From the NCBI GenBank assembly GCA_022393335.1, contig JAJEKB010020522.1, positions 356,956 through 420,955 on the forward strand: DNA of 64,000 bases, read 5' to 3'. The notes beneath the pieces were generated by a model. It did not search any database. It had not been told where the DNA came from and saw only the letters and a program-made list of their open reading frames with translations. The stretch is from Macrotrachela quadricornifera. Taxonomy: Eukaryota > Rotifera > Eurotatoria > Philodinida > Philodinidae. Below, in pieces: positions 11,364 to 23,189 of the stretch (position 1 is its first letter; each line of letters begins with the position of its first letter). The translations under genes were made by a program, and so were the position numbers.

Positions 11364-11880
11364 TCGAATACAACACTACAATCCAGGGACTACCTTCATT
11401 TACTTTCTCTTTTCATTTCACATCAGCGTTCATCTTTACACTGTTACATGGCCCTATAGTATTTTCATAGGCGTTTTTCGTACATTTTATTAATCTCTCG
11501 ATTCTGTCTTATCATCATTTACTCTCTGTTTGAAGCACAAAGATATATCGCATCTTTAATCACATATAATCTAGCAAATTTTTTCTTTCGTTATATTATG
11601 CATATCTAACCAGTTGCGTTTATTTCTGTTTTTGTTTCTGTTTTTTTTATCTATCATATCGCTTCGTAGTTTCTTGTTTTCATCTTGTCTCAATCGTGCA
11701 CATGCACTCGTATCACGGCGGTGGGGTGTGTGACGGGTTATGCCCATCACATCTATCATTGTCTCTCTTTTCTCTCTTCTTTCTTCTTTTTATCACTTGT
11801 TCATTTTTCTCTGTGTGGGCATTCGGTCAAATAAACTTATCGTGAGCGGTTGCTCCCTCACACTATTTATCATAACATTA
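11364..11880 (+). terminator. 3' region of the ORF block: poly(A) signal and hairpin
   Basis: Pyrimidine-rich 3' sequence (CTCTCTTTTCTCTCTTCTTTC, 11761-11785) leads to AATAAA at 11830-11835. A short hairpin GTGAGC..GCTCCCTCAC follows at 11842-11862. After this the C-skew ends. This fits the 3' end of the transcription unit or element that starts near 9680. Confidence 0.4.
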
Positions 11881-12608
11881 CCTGCATGTTTTAAATTGAA
11901 ATAAGCATATTTTTTCTAAAGAAGGAAAAAAAATTTATATGCAAAACAAATTATAAAAACTAACTAACATAAATTTTGCTGTTGCATTTCGAGTTGTTTC
12001 ATCTAATTCAGCAAATCTTCAATAATGATTATTCACTTATATTAACTAAATTTCTAATAGCTACTATTTTTTATAACAACACGATTTAAGTATTTCGTAT
12101 TGATAATAAAAGAAGCAGGTCACAATGATGACGATTATGTAGTATCTAGATAAATATCAACTAATTATTTATTTAATTAGATTCAAGAAAAACATTTTCT
12201 ACATCAGTTTTAAATAAACTTTCACCACTAGAAGAAATTGTTTTACAAAACTATTTTGATCTGATTTATTTTCTGATATATTAAGAGACGATTAAATAAT
12301 TAAACAAAGTTTTAATAAAAAATGTGATTCAATCTACTTGATTTTCAAATGAAAGATATAATCATTGTTTAAGAAGATGCTTTTTCTTTTCTTTCGTTTA
12401 TTCAAGTTTAATCAAAACAAAAATGAATAGATTTTCTTTTCGTTTTCTTCTTCTTTATTGTTTTAAAATAAAAAAAAAATAAATCACAATATGGTTTATT
12501 TTTTTAATATAAAAATGTTGTTGAATGTGTAGCTGAATATGTGCCTAAAATAGTACATAAAATCATAAAAAAATTAATTGGATACGTAATAAAGAAACAA
12601 ATTTACTT
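11881..12608. other. Intergenic AT-rich
   Basis: Very AT-rich, with no gene or internal repeat supported. Confidence 0.5.
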
Positions 12609-12736
12609 TTAATCTATCTTTTCTAAATTTAACACCTCTTCACGTTGTCGTTCATGTTGTTGTTGTTGATTTAGCCAGTTGAGTGCTGCTTTAACTGCAC
12701 AAGCAGCAGCAAAAACAACCCATAAACTTAGCCACC
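12609..12736 (-). CDS. Orphan terminal exon encoding a membrane-like C terminus
   Basis: Reading leftwards from a possible TAG acceptor at 12738, an open frame encodes a hydrophobic segment (WLSLWVVFAAACAVKAALNW) followed by a polar tail with QQQQHERQREE and a stop at 12611-12609. The helix-plus-charged-tail pattern and the codon use look protein-like. No upstream exon with a start codon can be joined with confidence, so this is either the last exon of a gene with a distant 5' part or a relic. No family is recognised. Confidence 0.35.
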
Positions 12737-12739
12737 CTA

Positions 12740-13789
12740 CTAGTATTTAGGTACGTATTGTGTCGAATAAATTGTCCATGGAGAAACTAATTTTAAACAA
12801 AATGTAAGTAATCATGGCTATAATCACTGTCTATTATATATGTGTTTTTCCTCTCCCGAAGAAAAGATGAAATTACTTCTGATTATAGCCACGTGTTCAC
12901 TTTCGTTTCATTGAAATTTTCCCATGTGTTCAACTGCGTTCAAACTGCGGCGCAATTGCGATAAAAAAATCGCACTTGTAACAGAAGACACCCAGTCAAT
13001 CTCAGCATTTTCTAAATAAAGAACAAATTAACTAATTAATTAATTAATAATTTAACAAGTGATTAATAATTCATCATTTAGTACACCATGGCATTGATTT
13101 TATTCTTTAGGAAAAAAATGAAGTATCTTTCTCATTGTAGAAAGTTAAAATGAGGTAGAGTGCTTGTGACAGTTCCTTTTATACCCCGACGCGTCACTAC
13201 GAACTACGACCACTGCGACGCAGTTGTCAAAAAAATGATGACATGGGGAGTTAGGTAGCTACTCAAATTGTTGGAAAAATCATGATTGTTTCGTATTGTT
13301 TTATATGACAATTTTCAAAATTTTGCGTGAAAAGTAAATTTCTGAATTGAATTCGGGGAAGCCTCGTAGTAAATTTCTGGTTAAAAACAAATCAAAGGCA
13401 GAAATTTTATTGAAAATTGGTTACAATTTGAGATTTGCCACGACCTCTTCTATTCAGATTACAAATTAAAACTTAAATCTCATCGAAATAGTAGACCACT
13501 ATCCTGCATATTTTTCAATGTTTTCATTGAATCAGTGATTTTAAAATGAATTTGTCTTGTATAATACAGGAGAAAAAAAACAGGTCAGGTGTTATCTCCT
13601 TCGATTGGTGAAACTCACAGATCTCTATCTCTTTCCGGTCTTAAGTTATTCAACGAACAGCCACACGCACGGAGTTTTTGGGCAGACTACAGTAATCATC
13701 GTGTTGTGAAATAAAAAAAAGGTGCAATAAAAAGTATTGTTGTCAGTAGATTAGATCACAAAAATTGTCAGACACAATTATCTTATTGT
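12740..13789. other. Intergenic; short inverted motif
   Basis: No gene supported. GGCTATAATCA (about 12817) recurs inverted as TGATTATAGCC (about 12877), a short stem about 80 bp across. The rest is ordinary AT-rich sequence. Confidence 0.4.
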
Positions 13790-14122
13790 CAACAAGTGAT
13801 TGTCGATCATTTGAACAATGTCTATGTGGCTAACTATTCAAATTATCGAATAATGTGTCGGTCAGAAGGATCTCGAGAAGCTTGTATTATACTTGTTATG
13901 AATGGAAAAGAAGAACGATTAAGTCAATTTTTTGTGCCTACAGATTTATCATTTGATTGACAGAGCAATCTGCATGTTGTCGATTGTAACAATAATCGAG
14001 TACAAAAGCTACATATTGATTTGAATCAATTAATGGAAGAATCAGAAAAGATTGCCGAAATTTTTAAGTTCAATTTTCCTATAAGCACATGCCTATTTCA
14101 AAAAAATCTACGAATTTTATAA
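13790..14122 (+). pseudogene. Decayed NHL-repeat gene fragment
   Basis: The plus-strand frame reads VDHLNNVYVANYSNYRIM and then, after an in-frame TGA at 13958-13960, NLHVVDCNNNRVQKL. These match the 'VDxxxxVYVxDxxNxRIxxW' core of bdelloid NHL repeats, seen intact at 23.2-24.1 and 35.0-36.4 kb. Only two repeats remain, with one internal stop and no N-terminal part. It is non-functional or a terminal fragment. Confidence 0.7.
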
Positions 14123-14366
14123 TATCTCGGATATCGAAAAAATCGAACTAGACAATTTCGAGAGACCATCTTACACAAATTTTAATCTTATTTTTCAAAA
14201 TTATATGAACATCACAGTGTTATTTCTGCTCCAGACAATATAATTTGGTGCTTATATACAGCACTTAGCTTCGTATCACGTTATCTTCTTCTAATGAACA
14301 TTCGTTCTCTATCTTTACTAACAGAATTCATCTTAAATTGAAACAAATTTGTATTTTTTAAAATAA

Positions 14367-17300
14367 TTAAAACGATTGATATAAGTCAGTTATTTCAAGT
14401 TCAAAAACTTGATGAATTGTTGTACCTAATGTTAATGTTGCATGAGCTAATTGTGTAATAGAATAATACATAGCTGATAATGCAAGAAGAATAAAATCAG
14501 CTTGTTCATTTTGTGCATAAGGAACAAATGTTATTGGTTTTTCTCCTTGATTTAATCTATGAAAATAATGATCAAATAAACGATTTATTCCTTGTTGATG
14601 TTCATTTTCAAGTCGATAAATTGTTTTATGTAAATCACTAAGACATTGTTCATGTTCTAATAAATCATTTTGTTCAAGTTCTGTTCGATGTGGAAATAAA
14701 CCACGTGTTATTTGATAACAACGTGTTTGTGTTAATTTAAAAAATTTTGACCAAATTTTTAAACAATTATTTAATTGTTTACTTAAATCAAATAATTCAT
14801 TATGAAGATTTGGAAGAAATAAACCGTCAGCTGCTTGAATTTTAATGAATTCTAATTGTTTTTCATTATTTATTGAACATTCACTTAAACTTATTAACTT
14901 AAAAATAAAAAAAAATTTTTTGATTTTATTTTTATACTATAATAACTTACAGCAACATCAATATTATGTAACATTCTAAACATATCAATCTGTTGTTGTA
15001 CAATTAAATTATAACGTGATGAAGAAAAACCATTTTTAAACCACCAAAATGATGGTTCTATTGATGCAGTAGACACGAGCAAACGTTGATTTGTTATTAA
15101 TTGATGAAAATTTGATCGTTGTTTATCAAGAAATGATTTTATTTCATTTTTATTATCAAAATAAATTGAAGTATCTTTTTCTAAATGTTGATGATGAAAT
15201 AATTCATCATAAACACAATGCATTGAATCTACACCTTCTGCACATGAATCAAGACTTTCTAAATCATTTTTTTTATTTAAAAAAATTTTTGTATATTTCT
15301 TTTTACTTTGAATATTTTCTTTTAATAAATCAATTGCAAATACTGGAAAAATACACATTGCTAATACAATCGCTATTAATATTCCAACAAGATTTTCTTC
15401 AATTCTAAGTAATGCATAATTTCCAGCAGGTATAGCATCTCCATATGGTAATCGACCTAAATTAATAAGTATTGGAGTAAATGATGCTACAGCTGCCATA
15501 TAACCCCATTTTGGATATAATCGTAAATAAGCAAGTATAAATATCCATGGAATTAATATGACAAATATTTGAAATATATTATCATGTACTAATAAATATG
15601 TTATATATGACCACATTGCACCTTATTGAAAATAAATAAATTTTTTTTCTGGAAATTTTATTAAAATAAATTTACCTAAAAGGGTTCCAATAAGTCTCAT
15701 TTTAAGAGTTGTAAAAGCTCCTCCAACGGTATCAGCTTGTGTCATACAAAGAGCAATTAATATCCATTGACCATTTTCAAAAATTTTCGCTAAATATGGA
15801 ACCATAACAAATATTGATCCAATACCAATAATAACCATACTTTTAATTGCTAATAAAAATCTTGACCATTGAAATGTAAAATATGTTTTAAAAAAATTCG
15901 TTTTTTCTTTAGTTTTTGTAATATTTATTTTTTGTTTATCTATTGTTATTTCATTTAATAATTTAACAATAGAAAATAATTGAAAAAGAAAAAAAGCATG
16001 TGAAAGATGATCTTCTGATAGAACTGTTTTTGCTGATTGAAGAATATTTTCTAATCGATGAAGACGAACATTTTTATATGATAAACGAACTGATTTTACA
16101 GCTTTTGAAAGATTTAATAAACGATAATTAAATTCATCTTTAGTTATAAATTTATTTGATATAAATGATGATATAAGACTTGATTGACATGAATTAAGAT
16201 AATAAATACTTGATTCAAGACCATCTCTTAAAGTATTATGATAATCACTATATTGACATTCATTTACCATTAATTTAATAGAACAAACATGAAACATTAA
16301 TGAATTTAATAGATTTGCTTGTTCTAAAAAAAAGAAAGATAATAAAAATAAAATAAATAATTAAATTTTTAAAAAAAAATTAAAACCATGAATATTAAGA
16401 TTAAAAATATGTCTTCGTTTTCGATGAAATATTCTTTGTAATAATCTTGATGGTTCATAATTAGCTTCAATAATTCTCGATTGAATAATAATCATTGTTT
16501 GACGAATTAATTTTTCAATAACTGTTGCACGTGATAATGATATTTTAGCTGTCATTTTATCTCGAGATAAAAATGCTTGAATTGTAAAATAATACATACG
16601 TTGAAAATTTTTTAAACAATAATTAAAACGATTTTCTATATCTAATGTTGCATATAATGGAAATATTAATAAAGATATACATATTGCTAATGCCATACCA
16701 ATTAAAAATATTTCAAGTAAAAGAAAAACAAAAATTTTTGGTATAAAATTTTGATTAACAATTGTAGCAAAAAATACTGCATTGTATAATAATGTTATCT
16801 TTCGTGTTTGAATCTAAAATTATATTTATTTAAATAGAAAATCTAAGATGTAGAAGATGAAATTGCTACATATTGCTCATCCAAACCTATAGCCAGGAAT
16901 TCTTTTGAGAGGATATTTGTGTCTCAAAGAAGTGAGCAGATTCCTTTGCCCTGTTATTATCTTCTGATACATCGCTTGCCTGTCAATTTCCTAGATCATA
17001 TGAACTTTTTTCATGTTCACACTCACTTACTTGTGTACATTGATAAGCAATAATAAATGATAAAATAAGTAATAAGAGTTCTGCTGCTATATAATGTCCA
17101 TATGAAAGACCAATAATTTGAATAATAAAAAGTAAAATTGATAGAGGAACAAGCGTAATAGTTGTCTGAACACATGAATATAATGTTGAACCAATTGTTT
17201 CTTGTATTGATAAAATACTCATAATACATATTAAATATTGTTGATCTGAATGATGTCGTAATGGACTTTTATAAGCAATTAAACCAGAAATAATAAATGC

Positions 17301-17429
17301 TATAATTATTTTAAAACAAAATTCAAACCGTCGAACTAATGTTGAATTAATAAATAATGATGAAAATTTAAAACGGCGTGAATTACAATAACAACTATTA
17401 ATATAATGACTAATTTTTGATAGAAACAT
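14367..17429 (-). CDS. FUSC-family (fusaric acid resistance/aromatic acid exporter-like) membrane protein, 5 exons
   Basis: Exons 17429-17031, 16813-16387, 16323-15676, 15621-14951 and 14897-14367 join in frame (phases 0, 1, 1, 0; introns of 217, 63, 54 and 53 bp, GT..AG) to give 891 aa. The layout is two membrane bundles separated by a soluble helical region. Bundle 1, residues about 35-210, begins FEFCFKIIIAFIISGLIAYK. Bundle 2 begins about SRFLLAIKSMVIIGIGSIFV and includes QADTVGGAFTTLKMRLIGTLLG and the loop PKWGYMAAVASFTPILINLG. The Gly-rich xxRxxGTxxG turn and the duplicated bundle are typical of FUSC/ArAE and plant ALMT-like proteins, which export organic anions. A cytoplasmic helical domain of about 230 aa closes the protein. 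Substrate unknown; plasma-membrane efflux of aromatic or organic acids is inferred from the family. It stands alone, and the intact frames suggest a working gene. Confidence 0.82.
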
Positions 17430-18822
17430 TATTAAAAGAATATCTATCTAGAATCTTAATATAAAAATCAAATAAATAAAGGTTATCATAATCAAAATAA
17501 AATATCATCTCATATTACATACAAAATGTGATAAAATTAATTTAATATTCTACGAAGATTTTTTTTAATTACGTAGGAAAAGTAACTTTCAGAATAATAT
17601 TTCTACAAAATTGATATATTGTTAGGTGTATTGATATGATATTTTTTTTACACAATATCTCGACTTAGAAAAAAAAAAGTTGCAACAGTTTTTTGAAAAC
17701 CTCGAATTTTACTTTAATCAAAGGCTTATGGCCTGCTAAAACAATCAGATCTCCCGAATTTCTCATCTATAGGAGCAATAATAAAATATAATAAACTAAT
17801 AAATTTAAATATCTTGATTACTAGATTATTCCTAAACTCGGATTCGGCACGTCTATCGAGAAATGCATGTTAAAAATTAGACAAGAAATCAGAATGATCA
17901 AATCTATTCGTATGTCTGGTTCTATATCTCCTGCTTTACGTAAAGCTTTTTTTCTTTCATTCATTTAATTATTTACTGATAAACAACAACAAGATCTTAT
18001 TCATTTAAAAAGAGTCATGTTTTACAGACATCATAGATAACGAGCTACTTCTTGGACAGGCGCATACCAATAATTATAGAGAAACCTAGATTAATAAAAA
18101 ATATAGAATTAAAGAAATATTTCATTCAAAAAGATTTATTAAGTACACTTCTTTACTCGAGAGAATTGTGCGCTAGTATCTAAATATTTCTACTTACAAA
18201 TCCATTTCTAATTATGACCTTGAGGATGTCTTGGGACTAGCATCTTCTTCTTTACCTATACAATCAATTCATAATGTACGTAAATATAAGTTCATAATTG
18301 AATGATTTGTAAAATGATAAATATTCAAGTTTTAAGACATTTAATCTAATTCATTTTTTTTCTTGCATTTATATATATATGTGTAGTATTTATTAATATA
18401 AAATTATCTATCATTCTATTTTCTCTTTCTTTCTCTTTAAATTATTTGCACTACCAGGACCTTTGAGATTGTCAGTTATTGTAAATAAAAAAAATAAATT
18501 GATATGTTTAGATAAATATTGTATTTTCAAAATAAAGGTCATTGACCTTTCAATAAATTTTTAATTGATGTGTTTTTTTCTTTAGACAATGATTGTTTGA
18601 TAAGAAAGATTCTTTTCTTTCTTGAGAAATATTTTAAAAATATTACTTCATAGAAAAATATATCACATCGAAAACTTCTTGAAAAGGTTACAAACATGCA
18701 ACTAATCTATTCTATTATAATTCCCTATTCAAGTATTAAATATTTATTTATATATTTTATTTTACTTTATTACATATGAAAAAGATTTGTATAGATTGAC
18801 AAAAAAAAATACAATAAAATTT
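17430..18822. other. Intergenic; no clear gene
   Basis: AT-rich. A plus-strand stretch near 17896-17968 (MIKSIRMSGSISPALRKAFF) looks protein-like but stops at once, and I cannot extend it. It may be a gene relic. Nothing else is supported. Confidence 0.4.
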
Positions 18823-19296
18823 TCATGTTGATTGTGTTGATCGTGCACTCAATGCAACTAATGCCGTAGTAATAAGACATAAAAGACTACTAATTAACAT
18901 AAAATAAATTGAATAACCAACTTGTCTGAAATTAATTTTTCTCGGATATAATAAATAACTTAAAATAAGAAGTAATGTACTTCCAATAAGAACTAGAATT
19001 GTTAAATAAGCTAATAGACGATCATTTTTTCGATATCGTCTTATTGTTGATAAAATAATTGCTATACATAAAAGAATAAAACCAGATATAGCTAAACCTT
19101 GAGAATTAAAATAAGGTTGTTTACGACATATTTCACTACTTAATGAACTGTGTGATGTAGATGAATGATGATGACAAATAACCCATAAACCTTCATTAAA
19201 TTCATTAGATAAACTTTGATACCAATAATTAGTTGTTATACTAATTAAAGCAAATACAAGAGATACAACAAGGATAATAATAATAAATAACTGCAT
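18823..19296 (-). CDS. Claudin/PMP22-like four-TM protein, 157 aa
   Basis: Intronless 157 aa with four hydrophobic helices at about residues 1-20, 67-87, 94-114 and 127-147. The first extracellular loop carries NYWYQ...NEGLWVIC and a second Cys (SSEICRK), the W-GLW-C-C signature of the claudin/PMP22/EMP/LHFPL superfamily. The loop between TM2 and TM3 is short and basic (RRYRKNDR), which places it in the cytoplasm. Length and topology match the family (about 150-230 aa). Members build paracellular junctions or act as regulators of membrane proteins; the exact subfamily is not resolved here. There is no C-terminal PDZ-binding motif (it ends ARSTQST). The frame is clean. Confidence 0.8.
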   Translation of the reverse strand: MQLFIIIILVVSLVFALISITTNYWYQSLSNEFNEGLWVICHHHSSTSHSSLSSEICRKQPYFNSQGLAISGFILLCIAIILSTIRRYRKNDRLLAYLTILVLIGSTLLLILSYLLYPRKINFRQVGYSIYFMLISSLLCLITTALVALSARSTQST

Positions 19297-21012
19297 CTTT
19301 ATGACAACTGTCGTTTTTCTTGTTATAGAATAATATTCTACTGTCTTAGCTAACTGATCATATTATTGATATGATGGTTTTTTTTTTCTTTCTTAGCGGG
19401 TCTATATATCTCAACCATAAATAGGCATTTTCTTGACTATAACAACAGTTACTGTTACACATGGTATTACGTTAATATAAATAAATATTTGTCTTCCTCT
19501 CATTTAGAAGGTTCTTTAATATAATATATATATAATCTATAATAGTTAATAAGCTTTTTTTTTCAAAAGAATTATTTACATAAGAAAAAAAATTAGTTAA
19601 TTATCATCAGATTTTCTCACATTATTTTATCATTACATTTAATGAATTTAAATGATAATATTTAAGATTATTTCTAAATGTTTTTTGTCAAATAGTATCT
19701 CATGATAATCAATAAAATTTGATAGATTTCAAATGATAAGATATCGATTGTATAGAATAAAAACGAAATTTAAAAATATCAAAAATAAAATGATTCAAAT
19801 TATTATTAATATTAAGTTTGAAGAACATACAAAAAGGCTTTGTTTTATTTAATCGAAATAATAAACACCTCTATTCTTCTTCTACATATACAAGAATAAA
19901 AAAATTTTAAAAAAAATATTTTCATCTAAAATGAATTATATATAATTAAACTAAGAAAATATTTTATAGTTACGTGTACGAAATTCTATTTATTGAAGAA
20001 TAAAAGCAACAGTTATATAGATATATACAATAATATAGAATATATTAAGTACAAACTATTCATAACGTCTATGCATATTAAGCATTTCATAGAAGAAAAC
20101 TAACAAACAACAAAAATCACGTGAAAAGAAGAACAGAAAGAGAAAATAAATATTACATATACTAATAACTAGACTAATCTAGAAAATAGATTTGATGTGT
20201 TTTGTATTTTCTTAATATATTTTATTTACTCCAAAGGCCATGTATAATCATTAGTGTGAAAAAAAAACACATCATATTTAGATACAAGTTTATATTTCAT
20301 TCAATAAGTATTTTCATTAAATATTGTTTACATAAAATGGGTACATTTTCATGTAGTTATACATTCATTAGATTATAAACTTAATTTTAGTAGTATTGAA
20401 TCTCTTGTTAGTTTCTCTCTGATGTGACATAGATTGTTTTGAAAGGAAATAAATGATTATATAATGAACAAAAAAAAAAGATTTGTTAGACACATTTAAT
20501 ACGATTGAAAGTGGTTATCTTATCCAAAGTATGATGATTTTATAAATAACACTATTATAGAATAGAATACAAATATTGATTTCATATTTTAAAGAATAAA
20601 TTTTGAAATCAACTATATATAATTGACCTATTAGAATAGTTTATCTATATATCGTCATATCAACTTCAGATTCTGTATAAATTTTCTATGATTTATTATT
20701 AATATTCGTGTATAACCAACTATCCAATAAACAAAAATAAATGTACTTAGTAAGTATATATATATATTGTATCTATTTATTATAAGAAGAAGAAAAATTA
20801 AACCGAAATTAATACATAAGATTTTATAAAAAAATGAAGTATTCATATTTTCCTAAAGTAGAAGATTTGTTAAATGTACAAAAGAGAAAAGAAGAACATT
20901 TATATAAGAAAATGACAAAAAAAAAGAATAATATATACGAAAGAAATAATATAAATTATAGACAGAATATCATTTTAATTTATACAGATTAACTATACAC
21001 GTATATTAGATT
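19297..21012. other. Intergenic; one doubtful hydrophobic ORF
   Basis: Extremely AT-rich. A 63-aa minus-strand frame at 20655-20846 (MNTSFFYKILCINFGLIFLL..) is hydrophobic throughout, with Ile/Tyr-rich sequence expected by chance in such DNA, so I do not call it a gene. No repeat partner is seen. Confidence 0.45.
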
Positions 21013-21462
21013 TTATTTATCATCTTCATCTTTTTTATCTTTATTATTTTTATTATTTTTTTTATCTTTTTGCTTGGTTGGCTTAAGTTTTATTTCCACT
21101 TCTGACACTGACAGACCCGAATTTATCCAATCATTAAGTATATTTGTATTTTTCGGAGCTTTTCTATATACACCACAGACCATTGAAGCGTCATTGGTAG
21201 TAAAAGCATTTTGTTTTGAAACAGTTCCTGCTTTCATCCAACATGTACCTCCCATCCATGTAGTCCATGTAAAATGAGTACATCCATCTGTACGTCCACA
21301 TGTTGGACCACATTCTTGAGGAGGAGTTCGAACATTCGTTAAATCATTATTATCAAAATCACATTGATAAGCCCAATCACCATTCCAATGAATAGTCCAT
21401 ACAAAAGGTATAATAAATAGAAGATAAATTGTATCACAGAGAATAATAGTTGAAAATTTCAT
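21013..21462 (-). CDS. Secreted apple/PAN-like domain protein with Lys-rich tail, 149 aa
   Basis: Residues 1-23 form a signal peptide or anchor (MKFSTIILCDTIYLLFIIPF). Residues about 25-100 are an apple/PAN-like module: NGDWAYQCDFDNNDL, then ECGPTCGRTDGCTHFTWT, then GGTCWMKAG and MVCGVY, giving six Cys that can form the usual disulfides. This 'CGxxCxxxxGCTHFTW..GGTCWMK' type is known as a carbohydrate- or protein-binding add-on, often fused to glycoside hydrolases; here it stands alone. The tail (about 125-149) alternates KDKKNNKNNKDKKDEDDK and is highly charged and disordered. Single exon, intact frame. The role is probably extracellular binding of glycans or proteins; the partner is unknown. 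Confidence 0.78.
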   Translation of the reverse strand: MKFSTIILCDTIYLLFIIPFVWTIHWNGDWAYQCDFDNNDLTNVRTPPQECGPTCGRTDGCTHFTWTTWMGGTCWMKAGTVSKQNAFTTNDASMVCGVYRKAPKNTNILNDWINSGLSVSEVEIKLKPTKQKDKKNNKNNKDKKDEDDK

Positions 21463-22319
21463 ATTTAAATGTTTGTTTGTTTTTAAATTTAACTTCGTTT
21501 ATATACCATAGATTAAACTATACGTAAGAGAAATAAAGTTAGAGAAAGAAAACAATATTATAATAGACAATACATGCAATAAAATATTCAATGTCATTCT
21601 GTACTTATTTCTTTCCAGTCGTATATTTTCAAAATAGTCGATTCTGAAAAAATATATAAAATGGTATAATACATTTTAACATTACTTAACAATAATTTTT
21701 AAAATGAAAGATATTTTATAGTACTTGTTAAATGAAATAAAATTCTAGTTTTAAAGACAATATTTTTTCAATTCATAATTTAAATAAAAATTGTAAGATT
21801 GTTTCACAAAAGTATCTAAAAGAAAAAGTAAAGTTAAAACTGAATTGAAATAATGCTACTCTTGATATTTGTTCAAAAAGCATGTTTCAGACGTCTTATT
21901 TATTTTAGAAGTAGAATGTGATGACCTCTATTCATTGATATATTAAAATTTTCCTTGATTTTTTTTATTTTAGATCGATGTATATTTTTTTTTGATAGTT
22001 TATTCATTAATTTTCTTAGTTATAGGTAATTGATAATTTTTTATAAAATATATTTTTTTCATTAATAAAAAGAAAATAACTAAAATAGATAAAAATTATC
22101 AATTCTACACATGGAATAAGAAAAATAGTTATTCACATTATTCATTTTAATAAAAAAAAATTCTTTCATAAATTATATTTCAAAATACTTAAGTTTGAAA
22201 TTATGTGATAAATGAAAGGATCAAGAATTCTTTTTAGACTTTATTATATTTATTATTTTAAATAATTGAATATTTGAATAATATATTAAATAAATATAAG
22301 AAATATAAAAATGAATGGT
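21463..22319. other. Intergenic AT-rich
   Basis: No gene or defined repeat supported. Confidence 0.5.
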
Positions 22320-22855
22320 ATATTCTATTCTATTTGATCGATCTTCAACTAATATTCTAATAATAAAATTTCCAGACGAGCTGTTTTTCTGTACAATTGC
22401 ATAAATGCATGAGACATTCTTTGCATTTCAGTTTTAAATTACGTAACAGATTGTAAATGAAGAATAAATTATAACATAAAATGCAGTGTGAAAAGCTCTG
22501 CAATAATGTAAGCACAGTTTATTTTATATATGTAACAACACAAGAAATTTCTCTTTATCTAGAAAAATTTTATTTTTTTGAGACAGTAAAAATTATTCGT
22601 ATAGATTTTTTTGCTTTTGAAAACAAGAAATATATAACTAAAATAAGCTTTATTTTATATAATGTAGAGCTTTTCACGTTGCATCTTGCGATATTTTTTT
22701 TTCTAATACAATCTATTAGATGATTGAAAACTGAAATGCAAACATGTCTATTAAATCAATTTCATGTATTTGTGAAGTTGTACAGAAAAACAGTTCGTGT
22801 TGAAATTTGATTATTAGGATATTAGTTGAAGACCGATCAAATAGCATAGAAAATT
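22320..22855. mobile_element. Foldback/MITE element, about 535 bp
   Basis: The outer arms are about 22324-22440 and 22730-22850. They share CTATTTGATCG(A/G)TCTTCAACTAAT, then CTGTTTTTCTGTACAA and TTTGCATTTCAGTTTT in inverted order. Inner arms carry GTGAAAAGCTCTGCA (about 22487) against its inverted copy GTAGAGCTTTTCAC (about 22664). The 80-aa frame across the middle is a by-product. There is no transposase. A related half, (A/T)GTAGAGCTTTTnAC preceded by AAAATAAGCT, lies near 30760-30820. Confidence 0.7.
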
Positions 22856-23115
22856 AGAGCAGCGTTTTCTCTATCACCATATTATAAAAGAAAATCTATT
22901 CAAGTTTCTTATTAATAAAGTAAAATGATGACGTCATTACTTTTGGTATGCCTTAAATATTAGCATAATACTAGTTGAATAGTGATAAAATAGTATAGAA
23001 CAATAGGGCTTCATTTGCTCTATCATCCTATAGAAAAAGAATTTTTTTATCTTCTCTATAAGAAAATAAGATACTTTCAACATTACTTTTAGATACACCT
23101 AATTATTTTTCTCTG
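22800..23115. repeat. Two adjacent copies of a ~150-bp dispersed repeat
   Basis: Copies at about 22812-22965 and 22966-23115 share TAGTTGAA..GAT(C)AAAATAG(C/T)ATAGAA, then (T)TTCTCTATC and a CATTACTTTTnG(A/G)TA(T/C)(G/A)CCT end. A third copy is at about 26055-26220 and ends CAATACTTTTGGATACCCCT. The first copy overlaps the right arm of the foldback element, so this may be its outer part repeated in tandem. Confidence 0.6.
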
Positions 23116-23189
23116 AAATATTCTATTTTATTCATTGACAATCAGTTAAACTTTTTCCACAACATGCAAAGAGAGTCAATATATATTGT

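Noticed and set aside
15091..15408. 105-aa plus-strand ORF
   Set aside because: Antisense shadow of exon 4 of the FUSC-type gene.
20655..20846. 63-aa hydrophobic ORF
   Set aside because: Ile/Tyr/Leu-rich frame expected by chance in very AT-rich DNA; no clear gene context.
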